Shown here piece after piece: positions 12,777 through 24,272 of a DNA stretch of 64,000 nucleotides. The notes under the pieces are model-generated. The model worked only from the letters and a program-made list of their open reading frames with translations. It ran no database searches and was not told the DNA's origin. The stretch comes from Euborellia annulipes (taxonomy: Eukaryota; Arthropoda; Insecta; Dermaptera; Anisolabididae). A program made the position numbers and the translations under genes. The stretch spans positions 106,826 to 170,825 of the forward strand of contig JAKCPI010005210.1 of the NCBI GenBank assembly GCA_023213315.1, read 5' to 3'. The first letter of the stretch is position 1; the number at the start of each line of letters is the position of its first letter.

Positions 12777-15700
12777 ATATATTTTTTAATGGAAATGTTC
12801 ATGGTTCAAACCTAGAAAATTTTCAATAAAGATTTTAATTTTCTTTTATAAAAACAAGGAAATAATCACAAATAGAAAACGCATCGGTGGGACTTAATAT
12901 TGACCCTCACTGTACAGGATATCTTTCAAGCGCCTGGGTGGTTTGAAGAAAAGGTCAAGCCCGAAATATTTACTGTCAAAAATTTGACACATTCCATATA
13001 TAGGCGATTTTTAAAAAAAAGTTATTTTTTGACAAGAGATCGCAGCCTCTAGTGGTCCTCAAAAGTGTATGGAAATTGATTAGGGATAGGGAAATGGGAT
13101 CATCGACAGTCCCCTGCATAAGCCCTGCGCAGCCTCTCTACGGCCACGAAGGGATCCTAGACCATGCTCATCCTGGAGTGACATGGATAATGTGCATGGA
13201 TCTTGAAAAATAAAAATTTTTTCTGGATTCTCTCAATTTTTTAAGTTCCAAAAACGCGTGTTTCTAATGATGAAACCAAGCATCTTGTGAGCCCCGCTGC
13301 AAATATCAGCAAAATGTGACATAAAAGATAAATAATTACTCACTGTTTTTGTTTAGCTTTTGTAAAGCAAGGTGATGTGAGGAGATCTACTTTTTCACCC
13401 ATTGCCCCCAGTGACGACAAAACCTTTTCTAGATTAATTGCTCTAATTGCTAAAGATTCTATTAAAATCGATTTGTTTTTTTTTTTATTATTATTGTTTA
13501 GAAAATTATCAATCATTTTTGTTATAAGAACAAAAGAAACGAGATCCCCATCGAGCAGAATCCGCTGCTGCCAATTTCTAATATGAAAATATATTAAGAG
13601 TACATTCTCCATTATTTATAAATCTGAATTTGCACAATTTTTTTTTTTTTTACCCTATATAATTAATTTTTATAGAAACCTCATGATGAAGCAAATTTAC
13701 TACTTAACAGTTCTAAAAAAAAAAAAAAATTCTCCGACAAATGAATCTTGGCAATTATATGAATAATTTTGAGAAAGTTTTGAATAATCATTTTTTTTTT
13801 CTAGTCATTTATTGATGATAGCCTGGCTCTCTTGTGAATTTGCAATTTATACAGGTTCAAGGAAGGAAATTATTTCGTTTAACCAAAATAAATGGATTAA
13901 TTAATAACACAAGGGAACAAAAAATGAATTTTTTTTTCTGCGGCATAAGCTTATCAAGTCAATTTAGATTTGACGAAGGACTCAGGCTATAAATTATTTT
14001 GTTTGAATTGACTCTGGTTCTCATGATAAGCCAAAGGAAATTCTGTTCAGAACGTTCTTCCTAACTCTTATTGATATATTGTTTGTCTTTTATAATTAAT
14101 TTTATTATTCTTTGTATCATTTATAACACTTTGTAATCATTTGAAAATTTTAATCCTTTTATAATTAAATTTCCAGTATAAATTGGATTGCCTTTATCTT
14201 AAAAAGTAGAGTCAACTAAGGAACACACACCAATTAAGCAAAAACGTTTTCAAACTTTGCCTAAAACTGTTTTTTCAATGCTTTTCTAAGGGTCAACGCG
14301 CACACCGAGGAGGCAAAACACAATTGGACATGATTCGACATCATTGAACGAAATGTTTTGTCATTGAGCGTTTTGCTCAATCGGTGTGCGTTGGCATTGG
14401 ACAAAATGTTCTGCCACTGAGCAAAAAATATCAACGCACACCAATTGAGCAAAACGCTTAATGACAAAACGTTTTGTCCAAGAGCAAAGCGTTTTGCTAA
14501 ATGCCAACGCACACGGATTAGGCTAAACATATGATGCCGTTCTGCAAAATATTGAAAATTATTGAAACAAAAAACCTTGTCTTAGCATACTTGGATTTAA
14601 TTCTCCTAATGTTAATGCTTAATGTTTCAACTAGATCCAACGGTTACCAGTTTAAAATTAATTAATTCTGCAAAATGTTTTGTTTTTTGTAGAAAATGTT
14701 TTGTCATTGAGCGTTTTTGGCTAATCGGTGGGGGTTTGCTCAGTGGCCGAACATTTTGTCCAAGGCCCACCGATTGAGCAAAACGCTCTTGGTCAAATCG
14801 TTTTGCTCAATGCCAACGCACACCGATTAAGCAAAACTATCAATGGCAAAACATTTTGTTCAATGATGTCGAATCATGCTCAATTGTGTTTTGCCTCCTC
14901 GGTGTGCGTTGACCCATAGAAAAGCGGTGAAAAAACAGTTTTAGGCACGATTAGTCGAAAACGTTTTTGGTCAATTGGTGTGCGTTCAGCCCAAGGCAAA
15001 AATGCTCAAATGGCAAAATATTTTGTCCAATGGCAAAACATTTTGCCTAATCGGTGTGCTTTGGCATTGAGCAAAACGTTTTGTCCAAGAGCGTTTTGCT
15101 CAATTGTTGTCCGTTCAGCCAAAACAAAAATATTATTTTCGTATTCAGTAGACCAAAATTACCTAAATAATAAATCCCATGCCGGAACCGATTAGCTTAG
15201 TGAGTTGCCTATGCCTAAGGAGTAAAGAACATTCATAGTTGATGAATAAGTTTAAAGAAATGAAATTTGTCTGAGTAATTGTCTTTTCGGAATTATAATT
15301 CGAATCGAATCGACTTCTCAAAAAAAAGAAATTCCTCTAATATCAAAATTATTTTACATCACAAAATTTGTTTCTATTACTAATTATTATTTATTTACTT
15401 CGTTTCCAGGTCTTCTAGATACGATAACGTCAACTGCGGAAACAAAGAATTGCCCCGGCATGTGTGTCCATACGTTAGCCACTCTCATTTGCGCGGACGT
15501 CCTCGAGGATGTTCAATGTCCATCTTCTTCAATGCGATGTTGCGTTGATACCCCTCCAGGCAATGGATCTACACCTTCTACTACAACCTCATCAGGTGTC
15601 AATAATAATAAAAAGCCTGCAACAATGACAACCCGGAGGCCAACAACGACAAACCCTCCGAGAAGACCGCCACCTGTGAGTTAACTATTTGCTCGTAAGG

Positions 15701-18700
15701 AACAAAAAGGCTTGGCGGAATAATCTCATACTTTCGAAGAATTTTCTACAAAAGTTTTATACACTAAATCAAAGAAATATAACACACTTTTTTTCTCATT
15801 CACTCTCACACTCACACAGTCTTTTCGGCAACTCAGGCCATATAAGACTTTACGATAACCATTATTAGAATATATATGTATTTGGGTTCCAGGCATTCTT
15901 ATTTAAGCCATTTGGTCATGGGCGTAGCCAGGAGGAGACAGGGGGGGGGGGGCTGTTGCCCCCCTGGCTTGCCCTAAAAATTGAAAAAAAAAAAAACAAA
16001 TATATATTTTTCCCATTGGGAATTATTTTTTTAACGCCCCAATCCACTAAATTAATTTAATTTTTTTTTTATTTAAATAAATAATTAATAATCTATGTAT
16101 TTATTAATCGCAACCCCCCCCCCCCTCTTGCCCTAACGAGGGGTTGGCCCCCCTAACAAGATGTCTGGCTACGCCCATGCATTTGGTATCCAAACGGCTT
16201 AAATAAAATAATCGGACTGCCTGGGATCCGAACCCGCGACCCTCAGTATAGAAGGCCAGCACGCTACCCCTACATCAAGCCCAAGAGCATACAGCATTTT
16301 GAGGGACCTAATTTTTTTGAACTCAGAGGTCCCCAAAACCTGTTTATCCATCAAAATCTCGACATCGAATTTTTGACATGAATCCAATACTTTCTCTCTT
16401 TATATTTACCTTTATAGATAAGAGAAAGTAAAAAATTTCTTATAATCCGCTGTTTATTTAATTTTCACGTCTTAATGTATCGGTGGGTGTGACGAACACA
16501 TCGGGCAAGGCGACTTAGCTTAGAATAAATTTATATTAAAGTAAAATTATCTCAAAATAAAAAAAATTGTTTCTATAAGCAGGTGGAAGACAAGATTTCC
16601 CTCCAATATAGATAATAAAATAATTTTTCATTTGAATGCGGGCGGAAACAATGGCATATGGCAAAGTTTAAATCCATTCAGGGCCGGAACTAGGAGATTT
16701 TTTAGGGGGGGGGGCAAAATTTAATTTGCCGCCCCCTCCTTAAAATTTTCTATACAAAATTCATATCATTTTACCTTTTTTTTTAGTAAATCTTTCTTTA
16801 ATTGCCGCCCATTGATATCTGCCGCCCGGGGCACATGCACCCCACTGCCCCCACCCCTAGATCCGGCCCTGAATCCATTCACTCTTCGTAAACACAAAGA
16901 ATATTTTTTAAATTCGATTATTCAGTTTTGAGATCTTTCAGCACGAAACAAAAGTGATCAAGAAAATTGATCCCTGCCTACCTCTATATATGTTAATATA
17001 TAGAGAAAGAAAGTATTGGATTCTTGTCAAAAATTCGATGTCGAGATTTTGATGGATATACACGTTTAAAGGCCCCCCTGAATCCAAAAAAGTGGTTTTC
17101 GCGACATGGTCTGTCTGTGTATATATCTGTAATATCTCAAGGACGAAAAGAGCTAGGACAGTGGTTCCCAACCTGGGGGCGATTTGGGTTTTCAGGTGGG
17201 CGATAAATAAGCGGGGGGCGATTGGGGGGCGATGAGTATTCAAAGGGAGAAAAATTATTAGTTTACTAAAATTTAAAAAAATAAAAATCAAAGAGAAAAA
17301 TCTCCTATTTACAGGATGGTCAGGGTAGAAGAGGACAAAATATTATCATAAAAATAAAATAGTCTGAAGATAATTCCAATCTAGAATTTAAACGTCACTT
17401 TTAGCTCAAATCTCAAATTTCAAAAAAAAAATCATTTTCTTGAAATTTTTTTCCTCAGGGAGCCCGGGCCCGTTAAGCTCAAATCAAGTTTGATCTTTTT
17501 CAAGACTCAGAATAGCTAAAAACGCAGATTTTAGTGGCTAATTTTCAAAAAATTTTCCATACCCACAGATTCCCCCGGAAATCCTCTGTCCTCGATAAAT
17601 TATTGTAACTCTTTGTTTAGGAAATTTTGAAAAAATTTTATATAACTTTATTTAAATAAATATTGTAAACTATGTATAACTATTTCAAAAGTTGTGTCAA
17701 AAACTGTGTAAAAAAGTGTTGGCATGAAGGCCACAATAGCCTTTTACATACTAAAAAAAACCAAGTTTTTTTTTTTTTTTTGGGGGGGGGGCGTATTACT
17801 AAGTAGCCCCGGGGCCTGTCAAGTCTGTCTGCGGCCCTGTATATAGGCCTACGGTAATAAAATTGTTTAAAATAATAAAACTGCTTTATTATGTACACTT
17901 CAAATTAAAATTTGGCATACAATGAAAATATAAAGGGGGCGATAGGTGTTAGTCAACCTCCAGAAAGGGGCGATGGGTCAAAAAAGGTTGGGAACCACTG
18001 AGCTAGGAGGTTGAAAATATATATTTTAGTTAGGCACCCCCATGGGACGTGACAAGAAGCTTTTGAACAAAATTGGCCAAAGAGTACTAGTTCTTTACTG
18101 ATGCGCTTTTTCAGTTTTTTTCGATTTTCTTAAAATTCGCTCTAACGATTTTGATTAAAATACCAAAATGAATTATTTTTGTAGATACTCTTTAAGATGT
18201 ATATTCTCATTTTACCACTGAAATCTTCTAAAGACCACTTTACTCTTGTACTTAACAGGAAGGATAGGAGAAGTGCTATGATAACAAAATATAAATATTT
18301 TCCCATACCTATAAATTTTACATCTTGAAATTGGCATGTACATTACTGTCTGAAACTAAATATATGTCGACACAAAAAATCTGGTGTGACAAGCACAGAA
18401 CACAACTTTCAATTACCGAAAGTAAGAGAGAGTTGTGGGCTGTGCGACCAGTCACACCAGAACACCAGAAAGTAAAAATTATTTTTCTTACATGAAATAT
18501 CCTTAAAAGTTCTTTGCCCCCGCATCTTTCGAGTCAAAGATTTTTGGAACTTGAATATTTGTTTTAGAGATTTTCATTTAAAATGCAAATTATAAAAATA
18601 TTCATAAAAAATAGAAATGCCCTGATACATAGCGAATTCACTTTCTATCATTATCTTTAGATACGGGTAACTTTTTATTATTGCTTCTTTGTTTTTATGT

Positions 18701-21700
18701 TAATTCCGTTGGGGGTCAGAAATACAAAATTAACGACCAAGAGGAAGATCAAAAGTGGCTTGATTTGGTGGGGTCAAAAAAATGTCAGCCTTATTTCTGT
18801 TTACTCGTTCTCACTTGAAATGTAACATTTTATTTTAGTCAAGCGAATCATCGAAACCTGAGGCCTCTGCGCAAACCATGCAAAAAGATGAAGGTATTTG
18901 CTTTAATCTTTAAAAAAAAAGTCTAAAAATATCTAATGATAATTATTGACACTTTTAGGGAAATGTCCCGGTGTGTGCGTCACGGAGAATATTGCTCAAT
19001 ATTGTGAAGCCGTCCTGGCTGATGACACCCTCTGTCCGTCGGGTCAACGTTGCTGCGTCTCTCGGCTTCAATACGGCGATAAAGTGCCGGACACATTGAT
19101 TATGATGAAAGGTGCAGATCAACCTGGAGGAGGTGGCGGAGGAGGTGGGACAAGAAGACCAACGACATCAACTTCTACTTCAACTCCAGCGAAACCTCTA
19201 CCACCACCTAGGCCATGTCGTGGTGAATGTGTATCAGGTCTTTTTGCTCTCTTTTGTGATGAGGTTGATGGACAGGCCTATTGCCCAGATGATGGAAGTT
19301 GTTGCGTTACTACGCCACCTGCCAATAGTTCTTCAGGTCAGTTATTTAGATTAACCTTTGCCTATTTCACAGTCAAAAGGATATTTTCATCCCCCGGCTA
19401 TTCTTTCGCTATCAGGGTTACCATCATTATGAACAGAAAAAATCCATCTAGACGGGGGGGGGGGGGGGGGCAACCCAAATCATCTTGCGATCCACCTAAA
19501 TGCATCGTAACTCCCGCATATAAAATTATATATCACCATATTAGTTTTAGATTTAATATAGACATTTTTTGTGGTAAAAATAAATATATTGCTAGAAACT
19601 ACTCCTTGCAATATATTTATTTTATTTTCTACTTTGCACTATGTATGAATGTATAAATTATAATAAAGAGATCTTCTCTTCAGACATTAGTGCCAGAGCT
19701 GATACTTTGTGATTTCTCTGCGGAGTAACTTACATGGGAAGAATCCTGAGGTGGGTTCCCATTCCGAGCGTATCCAGGTGGGGGCACTCGCCTCCCCCCC
19801 CCCAGGCGCATCAAGCTTTTGGCGCCCCTCACTCATCCCCCTTTTTTTCAAAATTTCCGGCTTTTATTTTAAAATTTCAAAATAAATTCATTTTATAACA
19901 CAAATCCAGAGAAAAATTACAAAAAAAAGCTCGAATGAGATTCGAATACTAACAAAAAAAAAAAAAAAAAAAAGGTCGAGCGAAAAAAGGCGCCCCAGTT
20001 GAGCCTCGCCCCCTCCGCCCTCAAAGGCTAGTTACGCCGCTGTTCCCATTCCCTCCCTCAGGAGAGAGTTGGATGATTTTTTGCCATGAGGTGGATTTGA
20101 ACTTGAGTTACCTTCAACTCCGGATTATAAGCTAATAGACTCTTCTGAAAGAAGAGATAAAGGCATCCAAAGACATTTTTTTTTTGCTTTTTTGAATAAC
20201 AATGTCGGCGTTTTGGCCGATACTTCCGGCTTTCATCAGAACAAGAGTTGTTTTTTTTTTGCCTCGAGCTTAGAGGGGCTCTTGGCTGAGTGATGGTCAC
20301 TCTTGAACCAGAAGCCATGTCAACTGACTAATGTTTACACCGAAGTAAGGATTTGCCAAAAGCCCCTCCAAGCTCGAGGCAAAGAAAACACATGTCCTGA
20401 TGAAGGCCCGAGCAATCGGCAGAAAAAACGTCGATATTGTTGTTCAATAAAAATCTTTTTTCTATATTTTGCTTTGTATTCCTTTATCTCTTCATTGTAA
20501 AATATATATTGTAAAATTGTGATAAACCTCACTGGCAGTAAAATGTTAGGTAAACCGCATGCGACTTGCGGTTTGGCCACCCTTGATTTAGATTAAAGAA
20601 CAATAAGTGTGAATGTCCACACGAGTTATACACTTTTATAATTTCGTCCCAGTTCTAATGAAGATGACCCTGGCACCGAAAGGTTAACAGAAAATATACT
20701 GGCTGCTCTTTTACTTTTTTTCCTTCATTTCATGGAAACTTTACTCACCCTCGTCCGAGGATAGTTGCCTGATAATAAAATAGATTACTTAATTAATATT
20801 TTTCATTCAAATTAATAATAGGTGTATATGGTGGAGGATCTCGCCCAGCCACAACAACTCGAAGACCTCCTCCACCGCCAACAAAGACGACTTCGGCTCC
20901 AACTTCATTGACCTCATCGTCGCCTAAATGTCCTGGCAATTGTATGCTTAACTTTATGAGAAACTTTTGCCAGTCACCGTCACTTATTATTGAACATACG
21001 AATTGTCAGGTGAGATTGGATATAATTTCACTAATTCAAGGTTAAATATAACTTTATAATATTTCAGTTAGGTACAGTTTGTTGTGAGAATCGGCAATTA
21101 ACAAAAAGACCGTCCAAACCAGAGACGTCAATGACAACGACGACACCTGCCCCAGACCCACGTCCAGACTGTCCAGGATCGTGTATCGTTTCCTATCTGT
21201 CATTCACCTGTTTCCGTAAGTTTATTAAATTGAATACAAATTTATTGAATAAAAAAAAATTTAATTTTACAATAAATTAAAATCCAGGGAACGCCGAGAT
21301 GACGACTCTTTTCAAATGTCGCAAGTCAACAACGAAATGTTGTGCACCGAAATCTTTAATTCGAGCTGCTGCCGGAAATGATTCCAATTCGCATTCATCA
21401 ACTGAATCGAATCCGGTGACTTCATCACATACGTTGCAGCAACACGCATCACATATGTACGGACCGCATCACCCGAATTCACATCACAGCAACAGGCCAG
21501 GTGCTGAGTCTCTCTGCAATGCAATTAACAAAACAAAGTTGTAAGTTTGAAGAATTTGTTAATCTAATCATTTCTAGGCGTGGGCACCGGGATAAGTGAA
21601 CATCGCCAGCCGACACCTTCTCTTCCTCCAGCTCATATGAAATATGTTTGTGGCGTGAAAGGCGGCGTGGGAAGTCGAAGAAGAGCAGGTGTGGCCAGAG

Positions 21701-24272
21701 TGGTCGGCGGTGCCGATGGTGAGCCTGCTGAATGGTGTTGGCAAGTGGCGCTTATTAATTCACTCAATCAATATCTTTGCGGAGGAGCCCTTATCGGCAC
21801 CCAATGGGTGCTAACAGCTGCACACTGCGTTACCAAGTAAATACAATTATATTTTCATCTTTTATAATAAGCATAAATTCTACAAAAAATTGGACGGCGA
21901 GTCTAATAATAATAAAAATTATTGAAATATTAACTAGATAGAGCTTTGTTTGAAAAAAGATGAAATTCTTTTCAATCAACGCTCAAATAAACTGGAAATA
22001 AGCTAGTCAAATATTGTTTAAGATAGCATTTTTGCGAGATGAGTTTTTGTTTGATTGGGCAAAAATTGCGCCCTCTGGAGTTGAACCAGGACTTTCGCGT
22101 CGGGCCATGGGCGTACCCAGCGAGGGGCAGTGGGGGCAGCTGCCCCCTAGAAGCAACAAAAAAAAAATTAAATGCTTATAAAGTGATGAAACGAAACAAA
22201 ATTGGTGGTTGGCGACGGGGAATGATTCTTTTTGTTAGGACTCGAGGGTTTTTAGGCCTTTAATTCGAAGGCTTTACCCCTCTATATAAAAAATAGCTAT
22301 GTCACAATCTGGACGACCATGATCTGCCCCCCCCTGGACGACCATGATCTGACCATGCCCCCCCCTAGATTTGATCCTGGGTACGCCCATGCGTCGGACT
22401 ACCTTTATCCTAAAACCCAAGAATTATAAAATATACATGTAGATTATATGTATATAAAAGATTAATTTTTAATTAATTGTATTAATTTGAACTGCACCAC
22501 CATTTTTAACAAATTAATTTTTTTTTTTAATATTACCAAACCGCCGGATGTCCCAACACTAAACTACTGAGAAAAAAAGAATAAGAATTGTATAATAACA
22601 GAGCTTTAATAATATTAATATAAAATAGTTCTAATTTAATTTTCTTTGATTTATACATCCATTCCTCCTCTATGAAAAAGCATTAATAATTATAATAATA
22701 TTAATGTAAAGAACAAAAGTACTGCCAGTCCCAGCTCGGGCAGCTCGTGGTCGCCATCCACGTACCCACAAGGTGTCGGACCCTGAGCAAATTCATCCTT
22801 CTATATTTTCAACAGGCGTCAGACCGTGCGATGGGCCGGCCTGTTCTATTTCTTCCGGTCGTAAAATTCTTCTTCTTCTTCTTTCCGCCGACCCCGCACC
22901 GCGGGAATAATCAGGCGAGGATAAAAGAAGAAGAAGAATATTAATATCTCCAAAGTTGGCAATACTCCTCAAATAAGCAACAATCAAAATGCTCTAATAT
23001 TAAATTAGAAATTCTTTTCAGCATTGTTCGATCAGGAGATGCAATCTATGTGCGAGTTGGAGACCACGATTTAACAAGAAAATATGGAAGTCCTGGAGCA
23101 CAAACGCTTAAAGTTGCCACTACTTATATTCACCATAATCATAATAGGTATAAGTAAATTTTATTTATATAAAAATTCTCCCATCTGTTTACTAATTATA
23201 AAACATAAAATGCTTGATGTTTAAAGTCAAACATTAGACAACGATATTGCATTGCTTAAACTGCATGGGCAAGCAGAACTAAAAGACGGAGTTTGTCTGG
23301 TTTGCCTGCCAAGAAGAGGCGTTAGCCAAGCAGCGGGGAAGAGGTGCACGGTCACTGGATATGGATACATGGGAGAAGGTCAGCTCAGCTAATTTTCACA
23401 TCATTTGTTAGACTTATAAATAAAATAATCAGCGACCTATTCAATAATTGATATTTGTAATTCCATCTTAGCTGGACCAATTCCTCTGCGAGTTCGAGAA
23501 GCTGAAATTCCAATTGTATCAGATGCTGAATGTATTCGAAAAATAAATGCAGTTACAGAGAAGATTTTCATATTGCCAGCATCTTCATTTTGTGCTGGCG
23601 GCGAAGAAGGGAATGATGCGTGTCAGGTGAGTTTCGAAATTGAAAAATTATTTATTTATTATTGAAAGATAGGGAAAAAGACAAGAAGAAAGAGCGAAAT
23701 AGTTTCTTTATTTAGATCAGCCCACGGCTAACGTTTCGGGATAATTGTATAAAAAAATAACCAATAATACGTATAAATTGTGATTATACTTTTGGGGAAA
23801 TTAAGCCTTTCTTTTCCCAGGTATTCTGTTTTTATATAAATCATTTAACAACTATTATAATTATAAATTTATACAAAAGACTGTAAATTGTTTTTTATCT
23901 TCATTAAATGTATATTTTTAGCTCTGATGATGGTCCAAACCTAGAATCGAAACATTAGCAGTGGGTTGATCTCAATAAAGAAACTACATTAGCTGCATTT
24001 TCTTCTTATCTTTTTCCTTTCTTTCGACACAAAGCCATACATCCCCTAATCCAAAAATTATTTATTTATAACGTTCATCGTGATTACCTATAATTTGTTG
24101 GCAGGGCGATGGAGGGGGACCTCTCGTGTGCCAGGATGACGGCTATTTCGAGCTCGCCGGTCTCGTCTCTTGGGGTTTTGGCTGTGGCCGTGTTGATGTG
24201 CCAGGTGTTTATGTTAAAGTCTCCTCATTTATTGGCTGGATTAATCAAATTATATCCGTGAATAATGCTTGA
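7311..24272 (+). CDS. mas: Masquerade-type secreted serine protease homologue, catalytically dead
   Basis: Coding exons: 7311-7446, 15410-15675, 18839-18893, 18959-19336, 20822-21009, 21068-21215, 21288-21500, 21578-21836, 23022-23147, 23227-23378, 23472-23626 and 24105-24272. Phases agree throughout and give 747 aa. Exon 1 is a signal peptide with a hydrophobic VFIFVILIV core. Five clip-like six-cysteine knots (CPGxCV...CCV) lie near residues 60, 155, 239, 315 and 376, joined by Thr/Pro-rich linkers. The S1 domain starts at RVVGG, near residue 502. The His (TAAHC) and Asp (DNDIALL) of the triad are kept, but the Ser motif reads GDGGGP, with Gly at codon 24111-24113. The five knots and Ser-to-Gly change are the hallmark of Drosophila Masquerade, an extracellular non-proteolytic protein acting in muscle attachment and axon guidance; crustacean relatives act in immunity. 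The function here is inferred. The donor of exon 7 (GTGCTG) is weak but is the only one with the right phase. Confidence 0.94.
9487..9530 (-). ncRNA. Hammerhead motif with one core mutation
   Basis: On the minus strand, stem I is ACAGCT/AGCTGT (6 bp), the core is CTGAAGA, and the cleavage site is GUC. The GAAA box reads GAAT, so the A15.1-U16.1 pair is lost. An inverted, more decayed partner lies at about 10026-10058 on the plus strand (AGGCCGAAACGTCAGC). They bracket a hAT MITE in mas intron 1. Confidence 0.6.
9558..9866. mobile_element. hAT-type MITE, CAGGGGTGTCAAACTC family
   Basis: Termini CAGGGGTGTCAAACTC and GAGTTTAACACTCCTG, flanked by the 8-bp duplication TATTAGAT. It is inserted between the two hammerhead arms at 9.5 and 10.0 kb. 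Confidence 0.8.
10230..10479. mobile_element. hAT-type MITE, CAGTGGCGGATTAA family
   Basis: Termini CAGTGGCGGATTAA and TTAATCCGCCCCTG, flanked by the 8-bp duplication TAACGATG. mas intron 1. Confidence 0.8.
10805..11665 (+). mobile_element. TTAA-target non-autonomous DNA transposon, copy 1
   Basis: Flanked by TTAA at both ends, with terminal inverted repeats GGGGGCTCAGGAGCGA and its complement. The interior has long AT-rich segments shared with copies at 50794-51549, 58035-58633 and 62116-62751. This copy has a G-rich insertion at about 11035-11245. The TTAA site suggests piggyBac or Kolobok; the GGG terminus favours Kolobok-like. Confidence 0.75.
12538..12912. mobile_element. Tc1/mariner-type MITE, family CAGTGAGGG
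   Basis: Bounded by CAGTGAGGGACAATATTAA and its inverted copy, with a TA dinucleotide on each side, the classic Tc1/mariner target duplication. The centre is enlarged by other sequence at about 12640-12780. It lies in mas intron 1. Confidence 0.75.
14222..15120. repeat. Complex inverted/tandem repeat array in mas intron 1
   Basis: About 900 bp is built from variants of two motifs: CACCGATTGAGCAAAACG and a near-palindrome AAAACGTTTTGTC, in both orientations. The outer segments (about 14222-14360 and 14840-14985) are inverted copies of one another. Ends resemble GAACGCACACCAATTGAGC, also seen alone at about 35065-35095, suggesting transposon termini. ORFs across it are repeat-encoded and not genes. 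Confidence 0.7.
15780..16285 (-). mobile_element. tRNA-derived SINE, interrupted
   Basis: On the minus strand, the head has a pol III B-box-like GGGTTCGGATCCC and an A-box-like stretch near TGGTGTAG. The tail reaches AACGGTTATCGTAAAGTC and a GTGTGAGTGTGAG repeat. It is split by the MITE 15917-16179. The same family is at 42100-42335, 49148-49345 and 54506-54619. Confidence 0.7.
15917..16179. mobile_element. hAT-type MITE CATGGGCGTAGCCAG, inserted in a SINE
   Basis: Termini CATGGGCGTAGCCAGG and CTGGCTACGCCCATG, flanked by the perfect 8-bp duplication CATTTGGT. It splits a SINE in mas intron 2. Confidence 0.85.
16679..16871. mobile_element. hAT-type MITE, CAGGGCCGG family, 193 bp
   Basis: Termini CAGGGCCGGAACTAGG and CTAGATCCGGCCCTG, flanked by the perfect 8-bp duplication AATCCATT. 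The first 65 bp match the 80-bp copy at 3120-3199. Confidence 0.85.
16980..18480 (+). repeat. Family-A dispersed repeat, split by a hAT MITE
   Basis: The two halves (16980-17158 and 18001-18480) form one full copy once the hAT insertion 17159-18000 and its target duplication are set aside. Confidence 0.65.
17159..18000. mobile_element. hAT-type MITE, CAGTGGTTCCCAACC family
   Basis: Termini CAGTGGTTCCCAACCTG and GGTTGGGAACCACTG, flanked by the perfect 8-bp duplication AGCTAGGA. It interrupts a family-A repeat in mas intron 2. Confidence 0.85.
19764..20042. mobile_element. hAT-type MITE, GCGTAACTAG family
   Basis: Ends CGAGCGTATCCAGG and CTAGTTACGCCGCTG, flanked by the 8-bp duplication TTCCCATT. 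It is related to 47304-47574. mas intron 4. Confidence 0.75.
20129..20480. repeat. Foldback element with two hammerhead-like arms, mas intron 4
   Basis: This is the same family as 46866-47228. The left arm (minus strand) has CTGATGA, stem II GCCGG...CGGCC and AAAAC in place of GAAAC. The right arm (plus strand, about 20397-20440) has CTGATGA and AAAAAACGTC. Both ribozyme cores are mutated. Confidence 0.6.
22106..22391. mobile_element. hAT-type MITE, CATGGGCGTA family
   Basis: Termini CATGGGCGTACCCAG and CTGGGTACGCCCATG; flanks CGTCGGGC and CGTCGGAC match at 7 of 8. mas intron 8. Confidence 0.75.
23924..23985 (+). ncRNA. Degenerate hammerhead motif in mas intron 11
   Basis: This belongs to the same sequence family as the 30-kb pair, with CTGATGATGGTCC and GAAAC. 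Stem III carries a C-A mismatch (GAAACATTA). A truncated inverted partner lies at about 23711-23745 on the minus strand, where the GAAAC side is preserved but the CTGATGA side is missing. Both arms run outward into TTTATT/AATAAAG sequence. Confidence 0.55.

Noticed and set aside
13340..13612. Overlapping ORFs on both strands, with GTTTAG acceptor-like sites, in mas intron 1
   Set aside because: The plus-strand pieces look like two small exons, but I recognise no product, there is no matching donor, and they do not fit the mas phases or homology.
20680..20720. Hammerhead motif at CTAATGAAGATGACC...CACCGAAAGG
   Set aside because: The core has ATGAAGA, stem III would need a G-G pair, and stem I is absent; at best a dead relic.
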